From NCBI GenBank assembly GCA_020633235.1, contig JACKEA010000006.1:248001-312000 (forward strand): 64,000 bases of DNA, in the 5' to 3' direction. Under the pieces are notes generated by a model, which saw only the letters and a list, made by a program, of their open reading frames with translations, did not search any database and was not told the DNA's origin. Position numbers and translations under genes: made by a program. This document shows positions 31,856 through 41,163 of the stretch, in pieces (position 1 is the stretch's first letter; every line of letters begins with the position of its first letter). This stretch comes from Polyangiaceae bacterium (lineage in GTDB: Bacteria; Myxococcota_A; Polyangia; Polyangiales; Polyangiaceae).

Positions 31856-33691
31856 GTGCCCTCCATCCCGGTGAACAACAACGCACGTGAGAGTGCCTCG
31901 ACCCCACGCCCCGTCAGCGGTGTGGAGGTGCGGTCGTCCGGTACGTTCTCCATGCCGGCGATCGACGACACGCCCGTCATCACCGGGCCGCGGCTGCGGC
32001 AAGCAATCGCGCGACAGAGAAGCCGCAACGCGCGCGTGCTCTCGTGGGTTCGTGCTGTTGGTGCTGTCGCCCTGGCGGCGGTGTTCGTGGTCTATCGAAA
32101 CGTGTCGGAGTGGCAAGACGGGGTGTGGCTCGCCGCGCCCTATGCGTGCATCGCCATCGCCTTGGCGGTCGACGCCCAGCTGAGCGAGGCAGGCACGCGG
32201 CGTTCGTGGCGGGCGGTTCCGCTGCTGGACGTTCCGGTCATCGCCGGACTGGAGTTGCTGTTCGTTCGATTTGCTCCCAATCCGTCGGCCCTCATCAACT
32301 TCAACTCCGCGACGCTCCTCTTGTGCGTGTTGGGGGTTGCACTTTCGCTGAGCCTTCGCTTGACGGTTCTCACGGCCGTCGAAGCTGCGGCAGTGCACGT
32401 CGCGCTCCAGGTTCACACTGACTCGCCACTGCGCCACTTGGCCGTGACAGGGGTTCTATTCCTGCTCGGCGCTGCTCTTGGCGTGGTCTTTTCGGTGGCG
32501 CAAACTCGCCTGCTCAAGGACAGCGAGCTTCAAAAAGCGGCGCGACGTCAAACGCAAGACCGCCTTCACGAATCCGAGGATGGCTTCCTGAACCTCTTGG
32601 ATCGGCTGCCGGATGCAGTGCTCGGCTGCCAAGATGGACTGGTAGTGTTCGCGAATCAGCGCGCGGCGGTCTTGTTCGGGTTCGACGACGTGAGCGAGCT
32701 CCACGGGCTGAATCCCGACGATTGGACCCATCCAGAGGACGTGGACATCGCCAGCAAGCTACCGCGGGCGAGCTTTGCGTCCGTTCATCCGCGAGACATC
32801 CGAGTCCGGAAGCGAGACGGGACCGAGCTGCCGGTGGAGGTGCGCACGGCGTGGCGCCTGATGAACGGGTACCCGACGGCCATCGCCGTGTACCGCGATC
32901 TTTCCGAGCGCAGGCGGTCGCAGGCTCAGCTGATCGCGGCCGATCGGCTGGCGGCCATGGGTGCTTTGGCGGCGGGCGTCGGACACGAGATGAACAACCC
33001 GCTGAACGCGCTCGCGCTGAACGTGGATCTCGCGGAGGAACAGGTCGCGGAGCTCGCGCAGGCCGGCGTCGACGTGGGGGAAGCCGACGAAGCCTTGCGA
33101 GACGCACGTTTGGCCATCGACCACTTGAAGACGATCGTGCGGGACCTCGGCACGTTCTCCCGTGCCGACGAAGCACGGGTCGAGCCGGTGGACATTCGGA
33201 GCGTGATCGATTCCACGCTGCGGTTGGCGGCGGCGGACCTGCGACACCGAGCTCGAATCGACAAGCGGTTCCAAGAGGTGTCCTTCGTGGCCGCCAACCC
33301 GGCGCGGCTAGGGCAGGTGTTCCTGAACCTGATCGTGAACGCGCTTCAGGCGATGCCGGAGGGGCGCACCGAGGACAACCAGATCGTCATCAGCGTGTAC
33401 CAGGCGGAATATCAGGTAGTAGCCGAGGTTCACGACAATGGGCCGGGCGTTCCGCCCGAGCAGCTCGAGCGGATCTTCGAGCCCTTCTACACGACCAAAC
33501 CTCCGGGCGAAGGCACGGGGCTCGGCTTGGCCGTGAGTCTGCGGTTGGTTCAGTCGTTCGGCGGCGAGCTGCGTTGCGAGAGCACGTTCGGAAAAGGAAC
33601 CACGTTCTCCGTGACGCTGCCCGCGACGGTGGCCCGCCCCTCGCATCGGCCCCGGGTGGAACCCTCCGGCCCGTTCCCGATCATTCGCTGA
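31856..33691 (+). CDS. orphan PAS-domain sensor histidine kinase
   Basis: A 611-aa membrane kinase from GTG 31856. Layout: N-terminal soluble stretch (1-60), five to six helices (62-215), a short coiled segment, a PAS domain (238-350, LPDAVLGCQDGLVVFANQRA, RKRDGTELPVEVR), HisKA with phospho-acceptor His377 in AAGVGHEMNNPLNAL, and HATPase_c with NLIVNALQAM (N box), DNGPGVP (G1) and GEGTGLGLAVS (G2). It follows the NtrB/ZraS pattern of kinases that control sigma-54 activators. No response regulator is adjacent. The stop overlaps the convergent SUMF1 gene by 11 bp. Confidence 0.92.
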   Translation: MPSIPVNNNARESASTPRPVSGVEVRSSGTFSMPAIDDTPVITGPRLRQAIARQRSRNARVLSWVRAVGAVALAAVFVVYRNVSEWQDGVWLAAPYACIAIALAVDAQLSEAGTRRSWRAVPLLDVPVIAGLELLFVRFAPNPSALINFNSATLLLCVLGVALSLSLRLTVLTAVEAAAVHVALQVHTDSPLRHLAVTGVLFLLGAALGVVFSVAQTRLLKDSELQKAARRQTQDRLHESEDGFLNLLDRLPDAVLGCQDGLVVFANQRAAVLFGFDDVSELHGLNPDDWTHPEDVDIASKLPRASFASVHPRDIRVRKRDGTELPVEVRTAWRLMNGYPTAIAVYRDLSERRRSQAQLIAADRLAAMGALAAGVGHEMNNPLNALALNVDLAEEQVAELAQAGVDVGEADEALRDARLAIDHLKTIVRDLGTFSRADEARVEPVDIRSVIDSTLRLAAADLRHRARIDKRFQEVSFVAANPARLGQVFLNLIVNALQAMPEGRTEDNQIVISVYQAEYQVVAEVHDNGPGVPPEQLERIFEPFYTTKPPGEGTGLGLAVSLRLVQSFGGELRCESTFGKGTTFSVTLPATVARPSHRPRVEPSGPFPIIR

Positions 33692-34810
33692 TGTCTTTGC
33701 AGCAGCGAAAACCGAGGTGGTAGTTCATGTGGCTCATGGGGTCGTCCACGCGAGTGGCGTGCCACGCTGGTGCCCGCCAGCGGCAGTCGTCCTCGTGAGC
33801 CTCCTCGCGTAGGAAGATGAACCAACTGCCCTTCATCTCGGTCTCGCCGAGCCCACCGCGGCTGCCCAGGTCTTCAGGCTTCATCGGCAAGCTCATGTGC
33901 TCCGCGGCGTTGCCGTGCTGGTCGTACACGCCGAAGGAGCTCACGCACTTGGGGAAGGCGCCCGCCGGGTAGGTGTTGCTGCCGCAGGTCTCCCAGCCGC
34001 CGCCGTTGCACTTGCGGCTCTTGTGAGACGCCGTCGCGCACAGCGCGTGGTTCTTCTCGGGACCGTACGCCCACACCTTCTGGCGGTCCTTGTTCTTGAA
34101 GTACCACATCTCCATGCGCCGAGGGCGGTCCCACAGGTACTCGTCTTCGGCCTTGCGCAGCTCTCCTGCACAAGCGCCTTCCCACTCGTGGGCGTCACAT
34201 AGACGCTTGCCGACGGCGCGGCACATGTCCGACGCCTGCTTCGCGCTGGCGTACACCGTGGGGTACTCGCAGGGGATGTCCGGGAACTCGTACTGATCGA
34301 TGCACACCGGCGTGACGCCGGCGTCGGGCTTTCCCGTGACCGGAACCATGTAGCGCGCCTTGCACACCGACTCCTTCTTCGCGAGCTCGGCCAGCGCCTT
34401 GGGGGACTCGAGGCCCGCATCCTTTCGAATGCGGTAGCACTCGGAGCGCTTCATCGGATGCTCGCTGATGTCGGGGTTGCCTTCGCTGATCACTCGCGAG
34501 TCGCCGATGATCTCTCGCAGAGCGGCGATTTCCTTGTCGCCGTAGCCGAGCTCCTTGCGCATGCGGGCGTACATCCGCTCGCGCTCCTCGTGGGCGTTCT
34601 TGCCTATTTCGTCGCCGGGGGGGCTCAGCGGGGCGCGCGGGGGGGAGGGGGCGGCGTCCGGCGCTTCGGCAGAAGCGCTGGGCGGCGTCGCCGCGGACGC
34701 GGCGGCGGCCGGCGGGCGGTGGCGGGTGTGGCGCGCAGGCGCCACGCCACGGCACCGACCACCAGGCCGGCACCGACGACCACTCCGAGCAGGGCGATCC
34801 GCGCTTTCAC
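33681..34810 (-). CDS. SUMF1/formylglycine-generating-enzyme-like protein with apparent frameshift
   Basis: The main frame (33681 to about 34720) encodes a C-type-lectin-like SUMF1 domain: PVCIDQYEFPDIPCEYPTVYAS, AVGKRLCDAHEWEGACAG, SSFGVYDQHGNAAEH and HLGFRCC. These resemble FGE-sulfatase proteins but lack the known copper/active Cys pair, so it is probably non-enzymatic. A convincing N-terminus lies in another frame: GTG 34810 with anchor helix RIALLGVVVGAGLVVGAVAW. Joining them needs one frame change in the GC-rich stretch at about 34690-34740. Either a sequencing error or a real mutation is involved; the upstream part of the main frame (to 34850) is not a sensible protein. The domain would be outside the inner membrane. 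Confidence 0.75.
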
Positions 34811-34888
34811 GACGGGGAACCTTAGCTGCTTGGCCGGCTTTCGGCACCACGATGAAATAACGCCCGAGCCGCCGTCGAAGAGCCGGGC

Positions 34889-35581
34889 ATGAGGCAGACG
34901 CTCGTGGAATTCGAGGGGCTCGGCCGGAGCTATCCGTCCGGGGAAGGCTGGGTGCACGCGCTCGAGGGCATCGATCTCCGGGTCGGCCGTGGCGAGCTGA
35001 TGGCCATTACCGGCGCGTCCGGCTCGGGCAAGTCCACGGCCCTGAACATCATGGGCACCTTGGACACGCCCAGCAGGGGTCAGTACCGCCTGGACGGCAT
35101 GCCGGTGGAAGGGCTCGAGGACGGGGAGCTGGCGCTGCTTCGGAACCGGAAGATCGGCTTCGTCTTCCAGGCGTTTCACCTGCTGCCGGGCTCCACGGCG
35201 CTGGAGAACGTCGAATTGCCGATGATCTACGCGGGCCTGTCACCCCGCGAGCGTCGCGAACGGGCCCACCGGGCTCTGGAGAAGGTGGGCCTGGGAGACC
35301 GGACCGCGCATCGTCCGAATCAGCTGTCCGGTGGGCAGCAGCAACGCGTGGCGATCGCTCGCGCCATCGTGAACGAGCCCCTGCTGCTGTTGGCGGACGA
35401 GCCGACGGGGGCGCTGGATTCCAGCACCACGCGGGAGATCCTCGAGCTGTTTCGTGACTTGAGCGAGCAAGGGGTGACGCTCGTGATCGTCACCCACGAT
35501 CCCAATGTCGCGGCGTTCGCGGCGCGCGTCGTCGAGTTCTCCGACGGTCGCATCGTGCAGGACACGGGGAGGGCGGCATGA
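34889..35581 (+). CDS. ABC transporter ATPase (MacB/LolD type)
   Basis: A 230-aa ATPase with Walker A GASGSGKST near residue 42, Q-loop GFVFQAFHLLPG, signature LSGGQQQRVAIARA, Walker B LLLADEPTGALD and switch VTHD. This is the MacB/LolD-type cassette used by mechanotransmission exporters. It is the first gene of a tight operon: the adaptor overlaps by ATGA at 35578, then come two permeases and a sulfatase-like gene. It is divergent from the SUMF1 gene. Confidence 0.95.
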   Translation: MRQTLVEFEGLGRSYPSGEGWVHALEGIDLRVGRGELMAITGASGSGKSTALNIMGTLDTPSRGQYRLDGMPVEGLEDGELALLRNRKIGFVFQAFHLLPGSTALENVELPMIYAGLSPRERRERAHRALEKVGLGDRTAHRPNQLSGGQQQRVAIARAIVNEPLLLLADEPTGALDSSTTREILELFRDLSEQGVTLVIVTHDPNVAAFAARVVEFSDGRIVQDTGRAA

Positions 35582-36723
35582 GCGACTCGACTCATCCGGT
35601 GACCGTTCCCGCGCGCAGGCGGTCGCGACGCAAGCTCGGCTGGGTGCTGCTGCTGGCCGTGCCCGCCCTCGCCTTCGGCGTCTGGCGCGCCACGCGCTCG
35701 GGCGAAAAGCCGGTGGACCCGGCATTGGTCGTCACCGCCGCGCGGGCGCCCCTGGCCGTCGAGGTCGTGGACGTCGGGCGCATCGAGGCGGTGGATACCG
35801 TGGAGCTCGCGTCGCGCGTGCCGGGACGCGTGCTCGAGGTGTTGGTGGACGAGGGCGACCGGGTGAAAGCGGGTCAGCTCCTGGTGCGCCTCGACGGGCG
35901 CGAAGCGAAACGCGAGCTTTCCCGCGCGGGCGCGGAGCTCGCCCGAGCGAAGGCGCGGCGCGCCTTCGCTCGGAGCGAGGCGAAGCGCAAAGGGCGGGGG
36001 GCCGCGCAGGGCATCGTTTCCGCGGTGGACCGACAAACAGCGGAACAGGAAGCAAAGCTCGCTGGCTTGGACGCGAGCCTGGCCGCCGTCGCGGTGCGCC
36101 AGGCTCGGGACCAGCTGAAGGACACGGAGCTCGTGGCTCCCATCACCGGAACCGTGACTCGGCGTTCGATCGAGCCGGGGGAGATGGTCAAGCCCGGTGT
36201 GCAGTCGTCGTTCGAGTCCGTGGCGCTGCTCACCATCGCGGACTTGTCGCGTTTGGTGGTCAAGACGGAGCTCAATCAGATTGACGTTGCCAAGGTGAAG
36301 CTCGGGCAGCGCGTGAAGCTCTCGTTGGATGCGCTGCCGGGAGAGACCTTCGCGGCGCGCGTGACCAAGATTGCACCGGCCAGCGTGCGCCCTGCCGGCA
36401 AGGACCTGGACGTGTTCCCCGTGGAGGCCGAGCTCATCACGGCGGACGCCAGGATCAAGCCGGGCATGACTGCGGACGTTCGCATCTCCATCGAGGACAA
36501 GCCCAGTGTGGTGGCGCTGCCGCTGGAGTCGGTGCGGCGCGATGGCAAGCAGACCTTCGTCACGCGGCTGGTGGGCGACAAGGAGCACGAGCACACCGAG
36601 CGGGTGACGGTGGTCTTGGGCTCCGAGAACGACCACCAGGTGGAGATCGTATCCGGCGTCGGGGAAGGGGACCGCGTGGTGCTGGATCCGCCTTCGGCCG
36701 ACGAAAACCAGACGAAAATCTGA
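35578..36723 (+). CDS. periplasmic adaptor (MacA/HlyD-like membrane fusion protein)
   Basis: A 381-aa protein with one N-terminal anchor helix (LGWVLLLAVPALAFGVW), then lipoyl halves (VELASRVPGRVLEVLVDEGDRVKAGQLLVRLD), a short Arg/Lys-rich coiled coil (90-150), a beta-barrel domain (KVKLGQRVKLSLDALPGETFAARVTKI) and a membrane-proximal domain. It is a MacA-like adaptor that joins the inner-membrane permeases to an outer-membrane channel. It overlaps both neighbours (ATGA upstream; stop and ATG share a base downstream). Confidence 0.93.
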   Translation: MSDSTHPVTVPARRRSRRKLGWVLLLAVPALAFGVWRATRSGEKPVDPALVVTAARAPLAVEVVDVGRIEAVDTVELASRVPGRVLEVLVDEGDRVKAGQLLVRLDGREAKRELSRAGAELARAKARRAFARSEAKRKGRGAAQGIVSAVDRQTAEQEAKLAGLDASLAAVAVRQARDQLKDTELVAPITGTVTRRSIEPGEMVKPGVQSSFESVALLTIADLSRLVVKTELNQIDVAKVKLGQRVKLSLDALPGETFAARVTKIAPASVRPAGKDLDVFPVEAELITADARIKPGMTADVRISIEDKPSVVALPLESVRRDGKQTFVTRLVGDKEHEHTERVTVVLGSENDHQVEIVSGVGEGDRVVLDPPSADENQTKI

Positions 36724-37943
36724 TGCTCGCGGCGCACTTGAGAGTCGCCGCATCGGCGCTTTCCGCTCGAGCCGGGCGTTCCCTGCTCACGGTTTCGAGC
36801 ATCACCTTGGGCACCCTCGCGATCGTGTTGATGACCTCGCTGGCGGGGAGCGGCCTCGAGACGTTGATGCGCGGCATCGAAGAGCTCGGCGCTGCGCGCA
36901 TGCTGTTGCTCTCGCCCAAGACGCCGGAGCGGGCGGAAGATCGCGCGGCGAAGCCTCGACCCTTCACGCCGGAAGAGCGTGACGCCCTGGTCGCGGGTGT
37001 GCCTCATCTCCGCAGCTCGTCCCTGTGGGCGTCGGTGCGAGGGCGCGAAGCCGTGAGCGATGGGGGCAAGACGGTACGTACGGACCTGGTGGCGGCGGAT
37101 CCGGACTTCTTCGAGGTGATGCACATGGCGGTGGCGCGGGGTCGTGCGCTTTCGGCGGTGGACGAAGCCGCTGCGGCGCCGGTGTGCGTGGTTGGCCCCG
37201 AGCTCGCGAAGAAGGTCTGGCAGGACGGCGCGATCGGACATCGCCTTGCCCTGGGGACGCTCCGCTGCCGGGTGGTGGGGGAGCTCGCGAAGAACTCGCG
37301 ATTCGGAACCAACTTCGGCTTCGACTGGGACGACGTGGTGGTGGTTCCGTTTCGCCTGGGCCGGGAGCACGACCCGGAGATTGCCGCGGGCGCATTGATC
37401 ACGTTGGAGACGGACGCCCCGGAGTCCAACGACATCGTCTTGCGGGTGGTGAACGCGCGGCTCGCGGCTCGCCGCCGCGGCATCGACGACTTCACGTTCT
37501 ACGACCTGTCGAGCGTGGTGACGAAGTTCCGCACGACCTTCGCTCTGATGCAGGCGCTCGTGGGTCTGGTGGCGGGCATCGCCCTCGTGATCGGTGGCGT
37601 GGGCGTGATGAACATGATGCTGGTGAGCGTGAGCGAGCGGGTTTGCGAGATCGGCGTGCGCAAGGCCTTGGGCGCCAGCGCACAGGCGATACGAACCCAG
37701 TTCGTCGTCGAGGCAGCCCTGTTGTCCACCACCGGCGGCACCCTGGGCGTCGTCATCGGCGTGCTCGCATCTTTGGGGGCAGGCGTCGTCCTGCGGCACC
37801 TGCTGCCGACCTGGGTTGCGGTGGTATCTACCGGTGCGGCCCTGACCGCGTTCTCGTCCGCCGTCGTCATCGGGCTGGTGTTCGGCTGGCTCCCCGCCCG
37901 CCGTGCGGCGCGACTGTCTCCCGTGGAGGCCATGCGGCGATGA
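36723..37943 (+). CDS. MacB-like ABC transporter permease 1
   Basis: A 406-aa permease with four helices: one near the N-terminus (SLLTVSSITLGTLAIVLMTSL), then a 230-residue periplasmic MacB_PCD domain, then three helices of the FtsX domain (LVGLVAGIALVIGGVGVMNMMLVSVSERVCEIGVRKALGA and following). The VRKALGAS motif is the FtsX signature. The gene overlaps the next permease by ATGA. Two different permeases in one operon suggest a heterodimeric transporter. Confidence 0.93.
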   Translation: MLAAHLRVAASALSARAGRSLLTVSSITLGTLAIVLMTSLAGSGLETLMRGIEELGAARMLLLSPKTPERAEDRAAKPRPFTPEERDALVAGVPHLRSSSLWASVRGREAVSDGGKTVRTDLVAADPDFFEVMHMAVARGRALSAVDEAAAAPVCVVGPELAKKVWQDGAIGHRLALGTLRCRVVGELAKNSRFGTNFGFDWDDVVVVPFRLGREHDPEIAAGALITLETDAPESNDIVLRVVNARLAARRRGIDDFTFYDLSSVVTKFRTTFALMQALVGLVAGIALVIGGVGVMNMMLVSVSERVCEIGVRKALGASAQAIRTQFVVEAALLSTTGGTLGVVIGVLASLGAGVVLRHLLPTWVAVVSTGAALTAFSSAVVIGLVFGWLPARRAARLSPVEAMRR

Positions 37944-39157
37944 GCTTCATCGAGATCACGCGGACGCTCCGCTCCCTGACTCAGGCGCCCGGGCGCCTGT
38001 TCTTGACACTGCTCGGCATCGTCATCGGCAGCGCGGCGATCGTGCTGGTGATGAGCTTGCTCGAGGGCGGTAAGAGCGCGTTGATTCGAACCAACCAAGG
38101 CGTGACGGGCGCGGACTTGGTCGTGGTTTCTGGCAAGCGCCTGCCGGAGCGGGCGCGCCTCTTGGGCCGTCCGGAGCTTTCCCGAGCGGACGGAACGGCG
38201 CTGGCGAAGACTCGGCTCTTGCAGGACCGCAGCGTCCATGCGGACGCCAGCCGGGACACCCGCGCGTACTTTCGCGGCAAGAACAAGCGCGTGCGGGTGG
38301 TGAGCGGCAACCCTCGCGTCGCGGAGCTGTATCGCGTCGAGACCGCGAAGGGGCGCTTCTTGGTGGCGTCGGATCTGGTTCAACGCCGCCGGGTGTGTGT
38401 GGTGGGCGACGAGATCTACGAAGAGCTGCTGCGCCGGGCGCCCCTCGATCGCGAGCTGGCGCTGTCGATCGACGGAACGCGCTGGCAGATCGTCGGCGTG
38501 CTGAAGAAGAAGCCGATGATCGGTTCCACCACGGGAACCTGGGTGTGGGGGCGCAAGGTCGTCGTGCCGGAAACGAGCTACGACCTCCGCTACGCCCCCG
38601 AGCACGGCGCGGACCGACTCATCGTGCGCGCCGGGACGCGCGTTCGAGCCGTGCGCAGCACGATTCGCGCGCTCGTCTCGCATCTGCACGCCGGCGCGGA
38701 GAACTTCGAGCTCGACGATCCCAGTGGCGCCAAGCAAGAGGAGCTGATCCTCTCCGTCATCGGGCTCCTGCTCCTGGGGACGGGCGTCTTGGCGCTGTTC
38801 GTGGGTGGCATCAACGTGATGAACGTGATGCTGGTGCGGGTGACGGAGCGGACCCGGGAGATCGGATTGCGCCGGGCTCTGGGCGCCACGCGGGGGAGCA
38901 TCCTGAGGTTGTTCCTGGCCGAATCCGTGCTGCTGTCCGGGGTCGGCGGGTTCTTGGGCGTGCTCCTGGGCAGCGGTCTTGCGGCCCTTTGCGCCCTCGG
39001 CCTGTCACAGGTCTTTGGCAGCTTTCCGATCCAGGTGTCGAGCCTCTCGCTGCTGCTGGGAGCGGGGCTGTCCCTGGTGACGGGGGTGGTGTTCGGCGTA
39101 TTGCCGGCGTGGCGTGCGGCGAAGTTGGATCCGGTGGTCGCCCTCAGGGTGGAGTGA
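37940..39157 (+). CDS. MacB-like ABC transporter permease 2
   Basis: A 405-aa permease, paralogous to the preceding gene: first helix LFLTLLGIVIGSAAIVLVMSL, MacB_PCD periplasmic domain (GVTGADLVVVSGKRLPE, GRFLVASDLVQRRRVCVVGD, MIGSTTGTWVWGRKVVVP), then FtsX helices with NVMNVMLVRVTERTREIGLRRALGATRG. It starts at ATG 37940, overlapping the previous stop. The next gene overlaps its stop by GTGA, so all five genes are coupled. Confidence 0.93.
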   Translation: MSFIEITRTLRSLTQAPGRLFLTLLGIVIGSAAIVLVMSLLEGGKSALIRTNQGVTGADLVVVSGKRLPERARLLGRPELSRADGTALAKTRLLQDRSVHADASRDTRAYFRGKNKRVRVVSGNPRVAELYRVETAKGRFLVASDLVQRRRVCVVGDEIYEELLRRAPLDRELALSIDGTRWQIVGVLKKKPMIGSTTGTWVWGRKVVVPETSYDLRYAPEHGADRLIVRAGTRVRAVRSTIRALVSHLHAGAENFELDDPSGAKQEELILSVIGLLLLGTGVLALFVGGINVMNVMLVRVTERTREIGLRRALGATRGSILRLFLAESVLLSGVGGFLGVLLGSGLAALCALGLSQVFGSFPIQVSSLSLLLGAGLSLVTGVVFGVLPAWRAAKLDPVVALRVE

Positions 39158-41163
39158 TATGCCGCGCGGAACAGGTGACTTCAAGCTCGAGTGAGAAGCA
39201 ATCCTCCGACGTCGAGGAGAAAACACGGCCCACCACGTCCGTGCGCGCCCGCCGCTTCTTCGCCAACGTGCGCGGTGCCATCGTGTTTTCGCTCGGCCTC
39301 GCCGCCGTGGACTTCGTGCTCCGCTTGGGCGCCGTCGGATATCAGAACCCTCGCCGCTGGGAGGCCAAGGAAGTCGGGCTCTATGCCCTCGGCTTGCTGT
39401 GGTCCTTGTTCACTTGGATGCTCTTCTCTCGGCTGCTTCTTCGGCTCCGAGGGCGTCCACGGTTGGCTCTGGGCCTGCGCATCGCGACGGCTTTCGTCGC
39501 CGCGCTCTTGTTCTCCCTGAGCTTCGCCTACCTGAAGAACTTCGATCAGTCTCCGAGCTGGCAGGTGTTGAAGTTCGCCGTAGCCGAACCGAAGTGGCTC
39601 ATTCGTCTCGGCTCTTGGGGGCTCAAGGCGAGGGACCTGCTCGCCTTCGCGATCACCGCGGCGGCCGCGTTCTGGCTCTTGGCACCAGCGAAGAGCGCGA
39701 TCCTCCGCCGTCCTCGTCCCATCCTGCGCTGGGTCCGGAACTTGTCCTACGTCGCCCTCGGTGTCGTCGTGCTCGGAGTTCCAGGGTTTCAGTCGCCGCT
39801 GCCGGTCGACACCAACGCCGCTGCCGCCGTGGTGCAGTTCGCCATTGCCCAGAGCCAGAGCCGGCGCCATCTCGTGGCTCCGGTGCGGCCCCCCATCCCC
39901 AAGCGAGACCCCAATGGGCGGCCCAACGTGCTGGTCTTCGTGCACGAGTCCCTGCGGGCGGATGCCGTCTTTCCGGGTCTCGACTACGCGAACACCAAGC
40001 TCGATCCCAAGAAGATCTCCCCCTATCAGTCGTCGATTCCGGAGCGGCAGGAGGAGGGCTTTTTCTTCTTTCCGTACGCCCGCACCAACTCCACCGCGAC
40101 GGAGTCCAGCGTGCCCAGCATCGTGTCGGGCATCGATCCGGGCGGTCCGGCGGACGCCTACGGGCGTGCTCAGTCCCTGTGGTCCGTGGGCAAGGTGTTC
40201 GGTGCCCGGACGTTCCTGTTCGCTGCCGAGGCCTACTCCTGGTCGCATTTCGACGAGTTCTTCATCGACAAGAACGTCGACCAGGTGCTGACGGGCACGG
40301 AGCTCTCGGAAGCAGTGCCCATCGGAAGCACCGCTGCCGACGACGGCGCCGTGGTCGACGCCGCCATCGGTCACCTGAAGAGTCTCGCGCAGACGCCCGG
40401 ACCCTTCGTGGGTGCGATTCACTTCGACGCTACCCACCTTCCGGGGTGGGCCGGGCCCGGCACACCACCTTTCACCGGTGCCCCCGGGGATCCCGAGCGC
40501 TACGCGATGTCCATTCGCTACGTGGATGGCCTCGTAGAGCGCGTGATGAAAGCGCTGCACGAGACCGGGCTCGACCGAAACACGATCGTGCTGGCCACGT
40601 CGGATCATGGCGAGAACATCATCCCTCGACGCACGCCGGATCGCTTGGGCGCCTACTACGAGCCCACCGTGCGTATCCCGTTCTGGATCCGCGTCCCCCC
40701 GGAGCTTCTGAAGAAGCACCCTGCTTGGCAGAAGGAGCTCGAGGCCTGGCACGACAAGAACGTGCAGAACCTCGACTTCTTGCCGACCATTCGTGACTTC
40801 TTGAGCTTGGGGGACGAGCCGGAGCTCTTGCCGCCCCACATTCCGGGCCAGAGCCTGCTCCGGCCTCCACCGGTCGACAACCAGATCGCCGGGCAGAGCA
40901 CCTGCGCCATCCGAGCATGGGCACTGGAGGGCTTCTACGCGGTGCGGGGTCGCACCAAGGTGATCGTCTCCAACGATCGCACCACGGCACAGATCTACGA
41001 TCTGGACGCGGATCCCTTCGAGAAGAAGAACCTGTGGAAGGACGACGCTTGGAGAAAGCGCGTGATGCCTTGGTTGGAGCCCCTGGTGAGGGCGGGCGAG
41101 GGCCGCAGCGCCGTGTGTCGCCGCCTGGAACAGATCTGCCCGGTCAGCGTCACTGACAGGTGA
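39154..41163 (+). CDS. LtaS-like membrane sulfatase/phosphoglycerol transferase-family protein
   Basis: About 669 aa from GTG 39154, which overlaps the permease stop as in the rest of the operon (GTG 39175 is an alternative). Five N-terminal helices span about 35-225. The alkaline-phosphatase-superfamily domain follows: NVLVFVHESLRAD, the nucleophile region NSTATESSVPSIVSG, TSDHGEN (metal ligands) and LDFLPTIRDFL. This is the LtaS/OpgB/EptA-like layout. Such enzymes move phosphoglycerol or phosphoethanolamine groups onto envelope glycolipids. Linked to a MacAB-like exporter, it may modify the exported lipid (inference). The 3' end overlaps the convergent gene by 14 bp. Confidence 0.85.
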   Translation: MICRAEQVTSSSSEKQSSDVEEKTRPTTSVRARRFFANVRGAIVFSLGLAAVDFVLRLGAVGYQNPRRWEAKEVGLYALGLLWSLFTWMLFSRLLLRLRGRPRLALGLRIATAFVAALLFSLSFAYLKNFDQSPSWQVLKFAVAEPKWLIRLGSWGLKARDLLAFAITAAAAFWLLAPAKSAILRRPRPILRWVRNLSYVALGVVVLGVPGFQSPLPVDTNAAAAVVQFAIAQSQSRRHLVAPVRPPIPKRDPNGRPNVLVFVHESLRADAVFPGLDYANTKLDPKKISPYQSSIPERQEEGFFFFPYARTNSTATESSVPSIVSGIDPGGPADAYGRAQSLWSVGKVFGARTFLFAAEAYSWSHFDEFFIDKNVDQVLTGTELSEAVPIGSTAADDGAVVDAAIGHLKSLAQTPGPFVGAIHFDATHLPGWAGPGTPPFTGAPGDPERYAMSIRYVDGLVERVMKALHETGLDRNTIVLATSDHGENIIPRRTPDRLGAYYEPTVRIPFWIRVPPELLKKHPAWQKELEAWHDKNVQNLDFLPTIRDFLSLGDEPELLPPHIPGQSLLRPPPVDNQIAGQSTCAIRAWALEGFYAVRGRTKVIVSNDRTTAQIYDLDADPFEKKNLWKDDAWRKRVMPWLEPLVRAGEGRSAVCRRLEQICPVSVTDR

